This document shows, one piece after another, positions 1 through 13,135 of a DNA stretch of 64,000 nucleotides (positions are counted from its first letter, which is position 1; each line of letters starts with the position of its first letter). The notes under the pieces were generated by a model, which saw only the letters and a program-made list of their open reading frames with translations, made no database searches and was not told the origin of the DNA. Source of the stretch: Cherax quadricarinatus (lineage: Eukaryota > Arthropoda > Malacostraca > Decapoda > Parastacidae); contig NC_091325.1 of the NCBI RefSeq assembly GCF_038502225.1, positions 27,323,725 through 27,387,724 on the forward strand. The letters run 5' to 3'. The position numbers and the translations under genes were made by a program.

Positions 1-642
<642 letters not shown>

Positions 643-1023
643 GTCGTGCCGAATATGTAAAACTGGTCAATTAGCAAGAACTCATTTAAAATTAAGTTTT
701 TTCTAAAATTTTCTTTTATACATTTAAAGATATATTTTTTTCATTTATGTTGGTGTAAAAATTTTTAATTTTGCACCAAAAGAATCTTAGAAAACCTACC
801 TAACCTTATTATGACAAGAACAATTTATTTTAGCCTAACCCAACTAAATATATTTTAGATTTGTTAACAGTAATTTAATACTAAACAAACTCAGTGAAAT
901 ATATTTTTTTTCGTTAGGTTCAGAATGATTTTGGCGAAATTATTGCATACACAAATTTTCACTTTTCCTATATGGCAAGATGAGCGTTGGCTATTTAGAT
1001 CGCAAGTTCTGCCTATTCGGCAC

Positions 1024-1026
<3 letters not shown>
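643..1026. mobile_element. MITE-like element, copy 1
   Basis: A 384-bp element with perfect 13-bp terminal inverted repeats, GTCGTGCCGAATA at 643-655 and its complement TATTCGGCACGAC at 1014-1026. It is AT-rich inside and has no coding frame. Both flanks are (AT)n, so a TA target duplication is likely but cannot be delimited. The size, TIRs and lack of coding capacity fit a miniature inverted-repeat transposon. The superfamily is not assigned. Confidence 0.75.

Positions 1027-1108
<82 letters not shown>
1027..1108. repeat. (AT)n microsatellite
   Basis: AT dinucleotide tract lying exactly between the two MITE-like copies. Confidence 0.95.
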
Positions 1109-1606
<498 letters not shown>

Positions 1607-1658
1607 GGTAGAAAGGTTGCTCTAGTTGCTCTTTTGCAACGTTGCACAGTTCCTGATG

Positions 1659-1834
1659 ATGCACTGAGAAGTGTGAAAAGTATTTGAGCTACAGATTTCC
1701 ACCCCTCTGTGGCTTGTCTTGCATAGTTAAAATCTCCTGTCTGCGATTGTTTGCAATCATTTATATGTATATGCAAGACAAGCCATGGTCGACGGAAATC
1801 TTTAGCTCAAATACTATCACACTTCTCAGTGCAT
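1659..1834. repeat. Imperfect inverted repeat (fold-back)
   Basis: The left arm 1659-1724 begins ATGCACTGAGAAGTGTGA and ends GCTTGTCTTGCAT. The right arm 1771-1834 is its approximate reverse complement, starting ATGCAAGACAAGCC and ending CACTTCTCAGTGCAT. The spacer is about 46 bp. There is no coding content. It may be a non-autonomous element or a rearranged repeat. Confidence 0.7.
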
Positions 1835-2362
1835 CCTACTCCCCATATGGGGTAGGAGAGTTTCTGAGATGTCAAGTATGAAATTATAAGATGTAATAGC
1901 CAGCCCCATGCTTTTCTAGTCATTTATAATCGGTCATATTGTTTGAGAATATACGTTTCTTGTTGGCTACTATACACATGGATTGCTATTATTCTATGTA
2001 GCCTTTTTAAATAATAAAAGAAAGGAATAGAATGTGCTCTTTGCCCATTTAAATGTCCTGCTCTGGGGTACTCGAATGTTCTGTCGAGGTACCAGAAGTA
2101 TCTCTTCCTAAATATTGTTTACTGTTCTTCTGTGTCGGTTAAAATTCCTGACTTGGGAATCTTCTATGCCTTTCTGAAAATATTTCTGTGATCTAAATTT
2201 CTAATTTCTACTAATACCCTTTAACCTGTTTTTATGTTATCTCGTAATCTTGTGTGCTTATCACTGTATGGTACACTACAGCTAAATGCGTTATATAACC
2301 ATTGAAAACTGACATGGTATGAAGTTCTGGTAAGTAAACACAGGTTGGGCGTCACCAATCCA
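1835..2362. other. No gene seen
   Basis: AT-rich non-coding sequence downstream (in minus orientation) of the Penelope-like endonuclease. It may include that element's 3' region, but no boundary is visible. Confidence 0.5.
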
Positions 2363-2956
2363 TCAACCTACCTGGCATAAGGACCAATCCTGTGATTCTG
2401 TATAGTATTGTTGTTTACGATTGTGTACAATGGACTCTACTAAATAGCTATCGAGCTTGTATAGCCCATACTTTGAGTTATAAACTGTGTTCCTTTCATG
2501 TTTCAAGAGGGAAGATTCAATTACATTTCTTTCCACGACAAAACTGTTTGGTACTATAATCTGAGCAGCATCCCTCTCCGGTGGGTGATTACACGAACTA
2601 ATGTGGTTAAAGATAGTGTTCGACTCCTGCCCTGTCCTGACTGAGTATTTAGGCTGGCCTATTCTGGTTACCAGAAATTTACCTGTTTGACCAATACATG
2701 AGAGAGGACACTGAGTACATGGGACCTTGTAAACCCCACCAACTTTGTTGGAGGGTGTGTTATTAATCAGTCTTTGTTTCACGGTCCCTGTGTTTTTGAA
2801 AGTAAGGTTTATATTTATCCTTTTTAATGCCTGACGTAGGCAAACCAGATTCTCATTATATGGTAAACCTAGTATATTTTTACTGGCTATCACTTCCTTA
2901 GGTTCAGTACTGTAGAAGGTCTTTCTTGCTGACATTACTGACATACGTAAATACAA
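2363..2956 (-). pseudogene. Penelope-like element, GIY-YIG endonuclease C-terminus
   Basis: 197 codons matching the C-terminal part of Penelope-like retroelement proteins. A linker (YNENLVCLRQALKRI, then TFKNTGTVK) leads into a GIY-YIG nuclease domain: GGVYKVPC at about residues 73-80, CPLSCIGQTGK at 83-93, Arg98, an NHISSCNHP stretch near 117-125 and the acidic ERNVIESSLL helix near 142-151. In this family the domain nicks target DNA for retrotransposition. The second tyrosine of the signature is Cys here (CIG for YIG), so activity is doubtful. The reverse transcriptase half upstream is missing, which fits a 5'-truncated copy. Recognition is by motif order only. Confidence 0.85.
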
Positions 2957-3642
2957 TGATGCAGCTATACATAGAGTGAAACGCTGTCACAATGAAAGGA
3001 GCTGCTAATGTTTATAGTTGGAGATCTAAAAGAAATTTTCTCCCATGGTTCGTTTAGACGGTCGCTGTTGACAGTAATTCACAGCAGCTATTTGTACCGA
3101 AGCCTCAGTCTAACAAAAAGTTAATGTTTTTCATATTAATACTCGTACTATTTACACTCAGTGCTGTATGAACCAGTATGTCACTGGTTCATACAGCAGC
3201 AAGTACCAATATTAATAACAAGTAATTTGACGTCTTATTTTGTACCCGGTGTTTGTTATCAGCCAGGGAGCTTGAAAAGCATCTTCAGGCGATCAAAAAA
3301 GCATTGATTTATGTCAATGAATTTGTTTAGAAAGAGTTACATTTTTTTCTGTTTCTCGTTTATCAAACTTTAAAAAAAAATGTTAAGAATAGCTTTAAGA
3401 GGTGATGTCTAAATGAACTTATTAATAATATATTACAGTGTGTAGTAAAATACCCACTCCGCATAATAAAGCAAACCTCTGGTTATACAGTGTCCTTCAC
3501 TCTTTAAAGAGGTTCATTAAAGACTCCACTGATTGCTAAATATAGTGTGTAAATATTCACTGAACTGGGCGTGTGTTTTATTATGTTTGTAGACGCGTCA
3601 TGGCATCCTCCACATAGACTTTTTATCTGTGCTAATTAATAT
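2957..3642. other. No gene; contains a perfect 16-bp hairpin
   Basis: Non-coding AT-rich sequence. At 3162-3198 a perfect 16-bp stem (TGCTGTATGAACCAGT and its complement) encloses the 5-nt loop ATGTC. Weaker complementarity continues outwards (TATTAATA on both sides). Confidence 0.6.
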
Positions 3643-3985
3643 GTGTTACACATGACTAGTGTTAATGTGCATGTTGCACATGTGATTTGTGTTAATTTGC
3701 GTGCTGCACATGTGGCATGTGCTAATGTGCGTGCTGCACATGTGGCATGTGCTAATGTGCGTGCTGCATATGTGGCATGTGCTAATGTGCGTGCTGCACA
3801 TGTGGCATGTACTAATGTGCGTGCTGCACATGTGGCATGTGCTAATGTGCGTGCTGCACATGTGGCATGTGCTAATGTGCGTGCTGCACATGTGGCATGT
3901 GCTAATGTGCGTGCTGCACATGTGGCATGTGCTAATGTGCGTGCTGCACATGTGGCATGTGCTAATGTGCGTGGTGGACATGTGA
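3643..3985. repeat. 30-bp minisatellite
   Basis: About eleven tandem copies of a 30-bp unit (GCTAATGTGCGTGCTGCA plus CATGTGGCATGT), most of them identical. Because 30 is a multiple of three, open frames exist in several frames on both strands. They repeat the same ten residues and have no independent coding support. Confidence 0.95.
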
Positions 3986-4104
3986 CGTTGAGCCTCAGTG
4001 AACCACATGTTTTGACTGGCTGTAATAATGTTATTATATATATATATCACTTCATGTAATCCTGTATTATGACCCAACTACTTTCTGTGCACCTCAACTG
4101 TGCT

Positions 4105-4320
4105 CATCTACCACCACCACCAACACTATTACCCAAATTCGACCACTATCACCCCTCATATACAACCACTACTACCCCTCATGCCTAACCACTACCACCT
4201 CTCATACACAACCACTACTACTCCTTATACACAGACACTTCTACCCTACATATACAACTACTACTACCCCTTCATACACAACAACTACTACCCATTGTAT
4301 ATCTCAGTAGTGGTAACCAG
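4105..4320. repeat. Degenerate CTAC/CACCA-rich tandem repeat
   Basis: Irregular tandem repeats around ACCACTACTACCCCTCATA, pyrimidine and A rich. No coding signal. Confidence 0.7.
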
Positions 4321-4394
4321 TTACCAGTAACCATTGTACCAGTAGTTGACTCACTACCAACCGTCTCTGCCTGAGTCACTGTCTGTATTCATAT

Positions 4395-4396
<2 letters not shown>

Positions 4397-4448
<52 letters not shown>

Positions 4449-4518
4449 TGTGTGTGTGTGTGTGTGTGTCTGTGTGTGTGTGTGTGTGTAAGAGTGTGTG
4501 TGTGTGTGTGTGTCTGTG
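4397..4518. repeat. (GT)n microsatellite at the 3' end of LINE copy A
   Basis: GT tract with a few CT and AA interruptions. On the LINE's own strand it reads (AC)n directly after the element's 3' end, the same arrangement as at copies B and C. Confidence 0.92.
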
Positions 4519-4599
4519 TACTCACCTATTTGTACTCGCCTATTTGTGGTTGCAGGGGTCGATTCATAGCTCCTGGCCCCGCCTCTTCACTGATTGCTA

Positions 4600-7500
4600 C
4601 TAGGTCCTCTCTCTCCCTGCTCCATGAGCTTTATCATACCTCGCCTTAAAACTATGTATGGTTCCCGCCTCCACTACGTCACTTTCTAGGCTATTCCACG
4701 GCCTGACTACTCTATGACTGAAGAAATACTTCCTAACATCCCTTTGATTCATCTGAGTCTTCAACTTCCAATTGTGACCTCTCGTTTCTGTGTCCCATCT
4801 CTGGTACATCCCGTATTTGTCCACCTTGTCTATTCTGCTCAGTATTTTATATGTCGTTATCATGTCTCCCCTGACCCTCCTGTCCTCCAGTGTCGTCAGG
4901 CCGATTTCCCTCAACCATTCTTCGTAGGACAATCCCCTTAGCTCTGGGACTAGTCTTGTTGCAAACCTTTGTACTTTCTCTAATTTCTTGACGTGCTTGA
5001 CCAGGTGTGGGTTCCAAACTGGTGCTGCATACTCCAGTATGGGCCTGACGTAAATGGTATACAAAGTCTTGAACGATTCCTTACTGAGGTATCGGAATGC
5101 TATCCGTAGGTTTGCCAGACCCCCGTATGCTGCAGCAGTTATCTGATTGATGTGCGCCTCAGGAGATATGCTCGGTGTTATACTCACCCCCAGATCTTTT
5201 TCCTTGAGTGAGGTTTGCAGTCTTTGGCCATCTAGACTATATTGTGTCTGTGGTCTTCTTTGCCCTTCCCCAATCTTCATGACTTTGCATTTGGCAGGGT
5301 TAAACTCAAGGAGCCAGTTGCTGAACCAGGCTTGTAGCCTGTCCAGGTCTCTTTGTAGTCCTGCCTGATCCTCATCCGATTTAATTCTTCTCATTAACTT
5401 CACGTCATCCGCAAACAAGGACACTTCTGAGTCTATCCCTTCTGTTATGTAATTCACATATACCAAAAACAGCACAGGTCCTAGGACTGACCCCTGTGGA
5501 ACCCCACTTGTCACAGGCGGCCACTTTGACACCTCGTCACGTACCATGACTCGCTGTTGCCTCCGTGTCAGGTATTCCCTGATCCATTGCAGTGCCTTTC
5601 CTGTTATGCATGCCTGATCCTCTAGCTTTTGCAGTAACCTCTTGTGAGGAACTGTGTCGAAGGCCTTCTTGCAGTCTAAAAAAAATGCAGTCAATCCACC
5701 CCTCTCTCTCTTGTCTTACTTCTGTCACCTTGTCATAAAACTCCAGTAGGTTTGTTACACAGGATTTTCCTTCCCTGAAACTGTGCTGGTTGTCAATTAT
5801 ACACTTGTTTCTTTCCAGGTGCTCCACCACTCTCCTCTGATGATCTCCATGACTTTGCATACTATACACGTTAGTTATACAGGTTTGTAGTTTAATGCCC
5901 CATGTCTGTCTCCCTTTTTATAAATTTGGACTACATATGCCATCTTCAGTACCTTAGGGAGTTGCCCAGTTTCAATGGATGTGTTGAAGATCTTTGTTAA
6001 TGGCACACACAGCATCTCTGCTCCCTCTCTTGGGACCCACGGAGAGATGTTGTCTGGTCCCACTGCCTTTGAGGTGTCAAGTTCACATAGCAGCTTCTTC
6101 ACCTCCTCCTTGGTTATGTGTACCTCATCCAGCACTTGTTGGTGTTCACCCCTGTTCTGATTTCCTGGAGTCCTAATGGTTTCCACTGTAAATACTTCTT
6201 TAAATCTAGTGTTGAGCTCCTCACATACCTCTCGGTCATTTCTTGTGAACTCCCCATCACCCTCCCTCAGTCTGATTACCTGGTCCTTGACTGTTGTTTT
6301 CCTCCTGATGTGGCTATACAACAGCTTTGGGTGAGACTTGACTTTCGATGCTATATCATTTTCATATTGTCGCTGAGCCTCCCTTCTTATCTGTGAATAT
6401 TCGTTTCTGGCTCTTCGGCTAATCTCTTTATTTTCATGAGTTCTCTGTCTTCTTTACCTTTTCCATTCTCTAGTACACCTAGTTTTTGCCTCCCTACACC
6501 TTTGGGTGAACCAAGGACTCGTTCTGTTCTTCCCATTGTTTCTGTTTCCCTTGGGAACAAACCTCTCCTCTGCCTCCTTGCATTTTGTTGCTACATAGTC
6601 CATCATTTCTTGTACTGGTTTTCCTGTCAGTTCCCTCTCCCGCTGAATGTCTTGCAGAAAGTTCCTCATGCCTGAGTAGTTCCCCGTTTTGTAGTTCGGT
6701 TTTTCCCATCCTATTCCTGCTACTCTCTCCACTTGAAGCTCAACTATGTAGTCAAAGCACAGAACCACATGATCACTAGCTCCTATGGGCCATTCATACA
6801 TGATATCCTCGATGTCCGAACTACTCAAGGTGAATACAAGGTCCAGCGTTGCTTGATCATCCTCACCTTTCTCTCTGGTGGTGTCTCTAACATGTTGATG
6901 CATGAGGCTTTCCAGAACCACATCCATCATCTTGGCTCTCCATGTTTCGGGACCCCATGGGGCTCCAGGTTTTCCCAGTCAATCTCCTTGTGATTGAAAT
7001 CACCCATAACTAGTAACTTTGCTCCCCTCATGTGTGCTCTTCTGGCCACCTCGGCTAGTGTGACGACCATTGCTCTGTTGCTCTCATCATATTCTTCTCT
7101 TGGCCTCCAACAGTTCTGTGGTGGGTTGTACATTACTGCAATTATCACCTTATGTCCCTCAGACTGGATTGTTCCTACTAAGTAGTCCCTTTCGCCCGTG
7201 CCATCCATTCCTTCCATTTTCTTTAAACTCCACTGGTTTTTAATGAGCAGTGCAACTCCACCTCCCCCTCTCCTCCCTCTGTCTTTCCTGAGGATTTGAT
7301 ATCCGGGTGGAAAGATTGCATCTGTTATCATTCTGGTGAGTTTTGTTTCTGTGAGTGCTATTATGTCTGGGGATGTCCCCTTGATTCTTTCATGCCACTC
7401 CTCATACTTACTTGTTATACCATCTGCATTTGTATACTCCACCTTCAACTTCTTTTCTAAGACTGTGGTCTGGGGGGTATATTGGGGTTGGGGAAGTGGG

Positions 7501-7610
7501 AGACCTGATAGGGAACTATGGGTGGTTGCTGTGGGGGTGGAGTATGTAATGCAATGGGTGGGGGCATTGGATATGGCATGGGTGTTTTGGTTTAGAATGT
7601 TTGGTTGCAC
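4600..7610 (-). pseudogene. LINE copy A ORF2: APE endonuclease and reverse transcriptase, broken
   Basis: Endonuclease (7610-6927): residues ADGITSK, DIIALTETKL (catalytic Glu), GGGGVALLIK, LLVMGDFNHKEIDWEN, then after a frameshift near 6930 the GASDHVVL motif. A stop follows at 6454. The RT is in three further pieces: 6321-5875 with SKAVGPDNISPW, 5869-5700 in another frame, and 5694-4600, the longest. The last has DCKKAFDTVPHKRL, SGVPQGSVLGP at residues 63-73 and the catalytic FADD at 94-97, followed by the post-RT region VRPILEYAAPVWNPHL and RRVRGDMITTYKIL. The enzyme would nick DNA and prime reverse transcription at the target. At least three frameshifts plus a stop make this copy dead. 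Confidence 0.9.
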
Positions 7611-7726
7611 TGGGGTTGACCTGGTTGGGGGGCTTCTATAGTAAGTTATGAGGGAGGCTGTATTTGATCTTCTTCCTGGGTCTGGGATCTCCTGTCTGTC
7701 TCCTCCATCCCCTCTCTTTCCTCATT

Positions 7727-8605
7727 TCACCTTTGTTCCATCTCTCTCAGTTTCTGCCTTCTTCGGTTCTGTCGCAGTTGAGATACACCTTCTTGTACGC
7801 CAGCATGTCCCTTAATCTTGCTTTCTCCTGCAGGATCCTGTTCCGAGTCGATTCTGCCTTGAAAGTCACTTTCATTGGCCGGGTTCTTCTTCTTGCAAAC
7901 CCCCCCTATTCTCCGAAAATTTTCCAGCTGGGTCATGTCATCTTCTCCTATTGCTTTTATGATGCTTTCAATTTGCTTTTTTTCCCCTTGTTTTCTTGCT
8001 TCATATGTTTCCCCTTCAACTTCCTGGAGCCCATACACAAAGACTGACCTCTCCCTTTCATTTTCCCACTGCATATCCTTATGTATCCACTCATTCAATT
8101 TATTTACCTCCATTGCAGCTTTCCTTTCATCAGTTTCACTATCTATTGTACTTTGGCTCAGTGGCCTGTCGTTTTCCCTTCTCGGCTTTCCCTGGGCTCT
8201 GCTGTGGTCTGTTAGGGCCTCCACATATAGCTTAGCTCTTTCATTTACTACAGTCCCCTCTGATAGAGCTTCTACATGCAGTTTTGCTCCTTCTTTCCCT
8301 ACAGTCCCCTTATTTGTGACTGAGGTAGCAGTCTCTGATGTCATTCCCAAAATGTTCTTTAGTTCTTTAGGCTGTTTCAGATTTTTCAGTTCCTCTTCTA
8401 ATCTCTGTATCCTAACCTCTGCTGCTATGACTTGCATCTCTCACTTCTTGCTTACCATATCAATCCTCTCTTCCATTCTCATGCTAAGTTCATCTAGTTT
8501 CTTTTCCCATTCTTGTTCCCATTTTGTGAGCTCTGCTGCCAAATCTTCCTTTGCAGATTCATCTTCCTGTCCCTTGGTCTTCCTTCCTGCTCTCCGGCAA
8601 CCCAT
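7727..8605 (-). pseudogene. LINE copy A ORF1 (coiled-coil protein), one internal stop
   Basis: ATG at 8605-8603, preceded by an A-run on the coding strand. The N-terminal part is charged (GRKTKGQEDESAKEDL) and heptad-like (KWEQEWEKKLDELSMRMEER). A TGA interrupts it near 8440, and the frame continues with VRIQRLEEELKNLKQPKEL. The C-terminal half contains ERSVFVYGLQEVEGETYEAR and LENFRRIGG, a pattern seen in LINE ORF1 RNA-binding proteins with an RRM-like fold. The expected role is an RNA-binding chaperone in the retrotransposition particle. The stop could be mutation or sequencing error. The family assignment is by pattern only. Confidence 0.7.
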
Positions 8606-8620
8606 TTTTTTTTTTTTTGA

Positions 8621-8939
8621 TTGTCTCAGAATGGAAAACTTATGTAATTCTGTGTGTTAGGTTAGTAGTGTGTTTGTCCGAGTGTGGGGGGGAAGGTAGA
8701 GGAGGAACTCTCGACAGTGGCTATCTGGGAGAGGGGTGGGGAAGGGGATTTAGGGGGGAATATGGGGAGTGAGAAGGAGGGAGAAGCAAGGGGGAGAATG
8801 GGAGAGTGAGGAGGGCAAGAGGGAGAGGTGGGGAGGAGAAGGGTGAAAGAGAGAGTGGGGGGATTAGGGGAAGGAGTGAGAGGTTGTTGGGGGAGGGGGG
8901 GGGAGTGTATGTGTGAGTCTGTATATGTGGGTGGGTGGG

Positions 8940-9016
<77 letters not shown>

Positions 9017-9018
9017 AT

Positions 9019-9102
<84 letters not shown>

Positions 9103-9832
9103 AATTATGTGTGGGTTTATGGGTTTATTAAGTGTCTGAAAAGTAGGTGGAATTGTGCGTTGGAGTGTCATGTGGAGTCTCAGTGGTCCCTTTACCTGAC
9201 CACAACCTCCTGTGACCTGACCCCACCCCTCCTGTGACTTGACCCACACCTACTTACAATGCTGCCATTTGTGCTTTTCCCACTACCTCGGCTTATAGTA
9301 CATTACTCGCCTTGTTCCATAGATTACCAATTGTTATTCCTTATTGAGTACTTGAGTGCCTATTCTTTATCGTGCTAGAAGAGTTGGACCATTCACAATC
9401 AGCTTGGCGGTTAATTGGAACCCGAGACCCAAATCCAAAACAACAATGCATAGGAGGTGAATACAGTACTTGCAATGCAGCTGTAGCAGCCTGTAGAGTG
9501 TCCTGGCGTAGATCCACCTCAATTTCTTCTCGTTATATAATGTACCCTATTCACTGTATTTCTTTCACTGGTCACACGATTGTTTCACTTTATTATCTTT
9601 CTTGGGTGACACGTGGCAACGTCGCCTGAGCCATGCCCGCTCTGGATGCGCCACCACGCTTTACTTTCTAGATCACTTACAATATTGTGGCTCAGACAGA
9701 TTGTAAATCGCTTCAAGGAATTGTTCACTACCCTAACACACTTAGCAGCACTATGGTACACTTGGGTAGCCCTCAAAAACACTTATGATCGCAGAGCATG
9801 GAAGGCGTTATTCGCGCACGCTGTGTCCCTAC
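8621..9832. other. G-rich low complexity, (GT)n, then unique non-coding DNA
   Basis: 8670-8940 is purine and G rich (GGGAGAG-type) and may belong to the LINE 5' region. 8943-9101 is (GT)n with CA and TT interruptions. 9102-9832 shows no gene, RNA or repeat that I recognise. Confidence 0.6.
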
Positions 9833-9849
9833 TCTGTGTGTGTGTGTGT

Positions 9850-9915
<66 letters not shown>

Positions 9916-9925
9916 GTGTGTGTGG

Positions 9926-10004
<79 letters not shown>
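9833..10004. repeat. (GT)n microsatellite at the 3' end of LINE copy B
   Basis: GT tract of about 170 bp with sparse interruptions, ending exactly where LINE copy B's 3' end (TACTCACCTAGTTG) begins. Confidence 0.95.
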
Positions 10005-10008
<4 letters not shown>

Positions 10009-12218
10009 CACCTAGTTGAGGTTGCAGGGGTCGAGTCCTAGCTCCTGGCCCTGCCTCTTCACTGGTCGCTACTAGGTCACTCTCCGTGAACTGTGAGCTT
10101 TATCATACCTCTGCTTAAAGCTATGTATGGATTCTGCCTCCACTACATCGCTTCCCAATCTGTTCCACTTCCTGACTACTCTGTGGCTGAAGAAATACTT
10201 CCTAACATCCCTGTGATTCATCTGTGTCTTCAGCTTCCAACTGTGTCCCCTTGTTGCTGTGTCCCATCTCTGGAACATCCTGCGTTTGTCCACCTTGTCA
10301 ATTCCTCTCAGTATTTTGTATGTCGTTATCATGTCTCTCCTATCTCTCCTGTTCTCCAGTGTCGTCAGGTTGATTTCCCTTAACCTCTCCTCGTAGGACA
10401 TACCTCTTAGCTCTTAGACTAGCCTTGCTGCAAACCTTTGCACTTTCTCTAGTTTCTTCACGTGCTTGGCTAGGTGTGGGTTCCAAACTGGTGCCGCATA
10501 CTCCAATATGGGCCTAACATACACGGTGTACAGGGTCCTGAACTATTCTTTATTAAGATGTCGGAATGCTGTTCTGAGGTTTACTAGGCACCCATATGCT
10601 GCAGCAGTTATTTGGTTGATGTGCTCTTCAGGAGATGTGCCTGGTGTTATACTCACCCCAAGATCTTTTTCCTTGAGCGAGGTTTTAGTCTATGGCCCCC
10701 TAGGCTGTACTCCGTCTGCGGTCTTCTTTGCCCTTCCCCAATTTTCATGACTTTGCACTTGGTGGGATTGAACTCCAGGAGCCAATTGCTGGACCAAGTC
10801 TGCAGCCTGTCCAGATCCCTTTGTAGTTCTGCCTGGTCTTCGATCGAGTGAATTCTTCTCATCAACTTCACGTCATCTGCAAACAGGGACACTTCGGTGT
10901 CTATTCCTTCCGTCATATCGTTCACAAATACCAGAAACAGCACTGGTCCTATTACTGATCCCGATGGGACCCAGCTGGTCACAGGTGCCCACTCTGACAC
11001 CTCGCCACATACCATGACTCGATGCTGTCTTCCTGACAAGTATTCCCTGATCCACTGTAGTGCCTTCCCTGTCATCCCTGCTTTGTTCTCCAGTTTTTGC
11101 ACTAATCTCTTGTGTGGAACTGTGTCAAACGTCTTCTTGCAGTCCAAAAAAATGCAATCCACCCACCCCTCTCTTGTCTTACTGCTGTTACCATGTCATA
11201 GAACTCTAGTAGGTTTGTGGTGCTGGATTTCCCGCCCCTGAAACCATGTTGGCTGCTGTTGATGAGATCATTCCTTTCTAGGTGTTCCACCACTCTTCTC
11301 CTGATAATCTTCTCCATGACTTTGCATACTATACATGTCAGTGACACTGGTCTGTAGTTTAGTGCTTCATGTCTCTCTCCTTTTTTAAAGATTGGGGCTA
11401 CATTTGCTGTCTTCCATGCCTAAGGCAATCTCGCTGTTTCGATAGATGTATTGAATATTGTTGTTAGGGGTACACATAGTGCCTCTGCTCCCTTTCTCAG
11501 GACCCATGGAGAGATGTTATCTGACCCCATTGCCCTTGAGGTATCTAGCTCACTCAGAAGCCTCTTCACTTCTTCCTCGGTTGTGTGTACTGTGTCCAGC
11601 ACTTGGTGGTGTACCCCACCTCTCCGTCTTTCTGGAGCCCCTTCTGTCTCCTCTGTGAACACTTCTTTGAATCTCTTGTTGAGTTCCTCACATACTTCAC
11701 GGTCATTTCTTGTTGTCTCTCCTCCTTCCTTTCTGAGCCTGATTACCTGGTCCTTGACTGTTGTTCCTCCTGATGTGGGTGTATAACAGCTTCGGGTCAG
11801 ATTTGGCTTTCGCTGCTATGTCGTTTTCATATTGTCGTTGGGCCTCCCTTCTTATCTGTGCATATTCATTTCTGGCTCTACGACTGCTCTCCTTATTCTC
11901 CTGGGTCCTTTGCCTTCTATACTTCTTCCATTCCCTAGCACACTTGGTTTATGCCTCCCTGCACCTTTGGGTGAACCATGGGCTCATCCTGGCTTTTTCA
12001 TTATTCCTGTTACCCTTGGGTACAAACCTCTCCTCAGCCTCCTTGCACATTGTTGCTACATATTCCATCATCTCATTAACTGGCTTCCCTGCCAGTTCTC
12101 TGTCCCACTGAACCCCGTTCATGAAGTTCCTCATTCCCATGTAGTCCCCTTTCTTGTAGTATGGCTTCATTCATCCTGGCCTTCCTGCTTCCACCTCCAC
12201 TTGTAGCTCTACTGTATA

Positions 12219-12815
12219 TCAAAATGGTATACAATACCGACAGGTTGTTAGGTAAGACACATATGCAACAGTTAGACAACTTTATTCCGAAACGTTTCGC
12301 CTACACAGTAGGCTTCTTCAGTCGAATACAGAAAGTAGGCAGGAACAGTAGAGATGTGAAGACGATGTAATCAGTCCATCACCCTTGAAGTCGTAGAATT
12401 TGAGGTTGTCAGTCCCTCGGCCTGGAGAAGTTCAGTTCCATAGTCAGGAACTATCTGAAAACACCTTGGACAAGCTTTTCAAGTGATAAGTGTTGGATCT
12501 GAGAGGAACATGACCTCTCAGTGGCTACATTCTCACTACTACTACTACTACTCTGCACCTCTCCTTCCGACAGTATTTAAGTCTCCGCACTGTCGCTTGA
12601 TCTTCAGATAGTTCCTGACTATGGAACTGAACTTCTCCAGGCCGAGGGACTGACAACCTCAAATTCTACGACTTCAAGGGTGATGGACTGATTACATCGT
12701 CTTCTCATCTCTACTGTTCCTGCCTACTTTCTGTATTCGACTGAAGAAGCCTACTGTGTAGGCGAAACGTTTCGGAATAAAGTTGTCTAACTGTTGCATA
12801 TGTGTCTTACCTAAC
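12219..12815. mobile_element. Penelope-type fold-back element inside LINE copy B
   Basis: About 600 bp with long inverted arms. The left arm 12252-12470 (GGTAAGACACATATGCAAC onward) is repeated as its near-exact reverse complement at 12605-12812. A short tag (AATGGTATACAATACCGACA) lies only on the left. The insertion is flanked by AGCTCTACTGT at 12205-12215 and 12816-12826, a target duplication of at least 11 bp. Each arm contains a hammerhead-like core. There is no protein-coding frame. Assignment to Penelope-like elements is inferred from the ribozyme cores and from related remnants in this window. Confidence 0.75.
12741..12773 (+). ncRNA. Hammerhead-ribozyme-like core (right arm); mirrored at 12289-12321
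   Basis: CTGAAGA (12741-12747) corresponds to the CUGANGA box. A 6-bp stem GCCTAC/GTAGGC with loop TGT follows at 12749-12763, then GAAAC (12764-12768) and GTTTC. One unpaired A precedes the stem. The left arm has the same core on the minus strand. Hammerhead ribozymes are established in Penelope-like retroelements. Activity here is inferred. Confidence 0.55.
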
Positions 12816-13135
12816 AGCTCTACTGTGTATTCGAAGCTTAAAACCACATGATCGCTGGCCCCAAGGGGTCTTTCATATGTGATGTCCTCAATATCTGCAC
12901 TACTCAAGGTGAATACTAGGTCCAGTCTTGCTGGTTCATCCTCTCCTCTCTCTCTTGTAGTGTCCCTTACGTGTTGGTACATGAAGTTTTCCAGTACCAC
13001 CTCCATCATCTTAGCACTCCATGTATCTTGGTCCCCATGTGGCTCCAAGTTCTCCCAATCGATTTCCTTGTGGTTAAAGTCACCCATGATCAGGAGCATT
13101 GCCCTGCATGCATGAGCTCTTCTGGCCACTGCAGC

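Larger units (their letters stand above)
4519..8620 (-). mobile_element. CR1-like LINE, copy A (nearly full length)
   Basis: Minus-strand non-LTR retrotransposon of about 4.1 kb. Going from its 5' end, ORF1 starts near 8605, then APE endonuclease from about 7500, then reverse transcriptase to 4600, then a short 3' UTR. The 3' end carries two 14-bp copies of TACTCACCTATTTG (plus-strand sense, one with a G) next to (GT)n. Several frameshifts and stops break both ORFs. It is the longest of three copies and a template for reading B and C. The clade call rests on the C-terminal domain after the RT (LEDRRVRGDMI). Confidence 0.88.

Noticed and set aside
3643..4077. Repetitive protein of ten-residue units
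   Set aside because: The 30-bp minisatellite gives equal open frames on both strands; there is no start context or non-repeat domain.
7664..8660. Plus-strand Ser/Phe-rich frames opposite LINE copy A ORF1
   Set aside because: They are antisense shadows of the LINE ORF1 on the minus strand.
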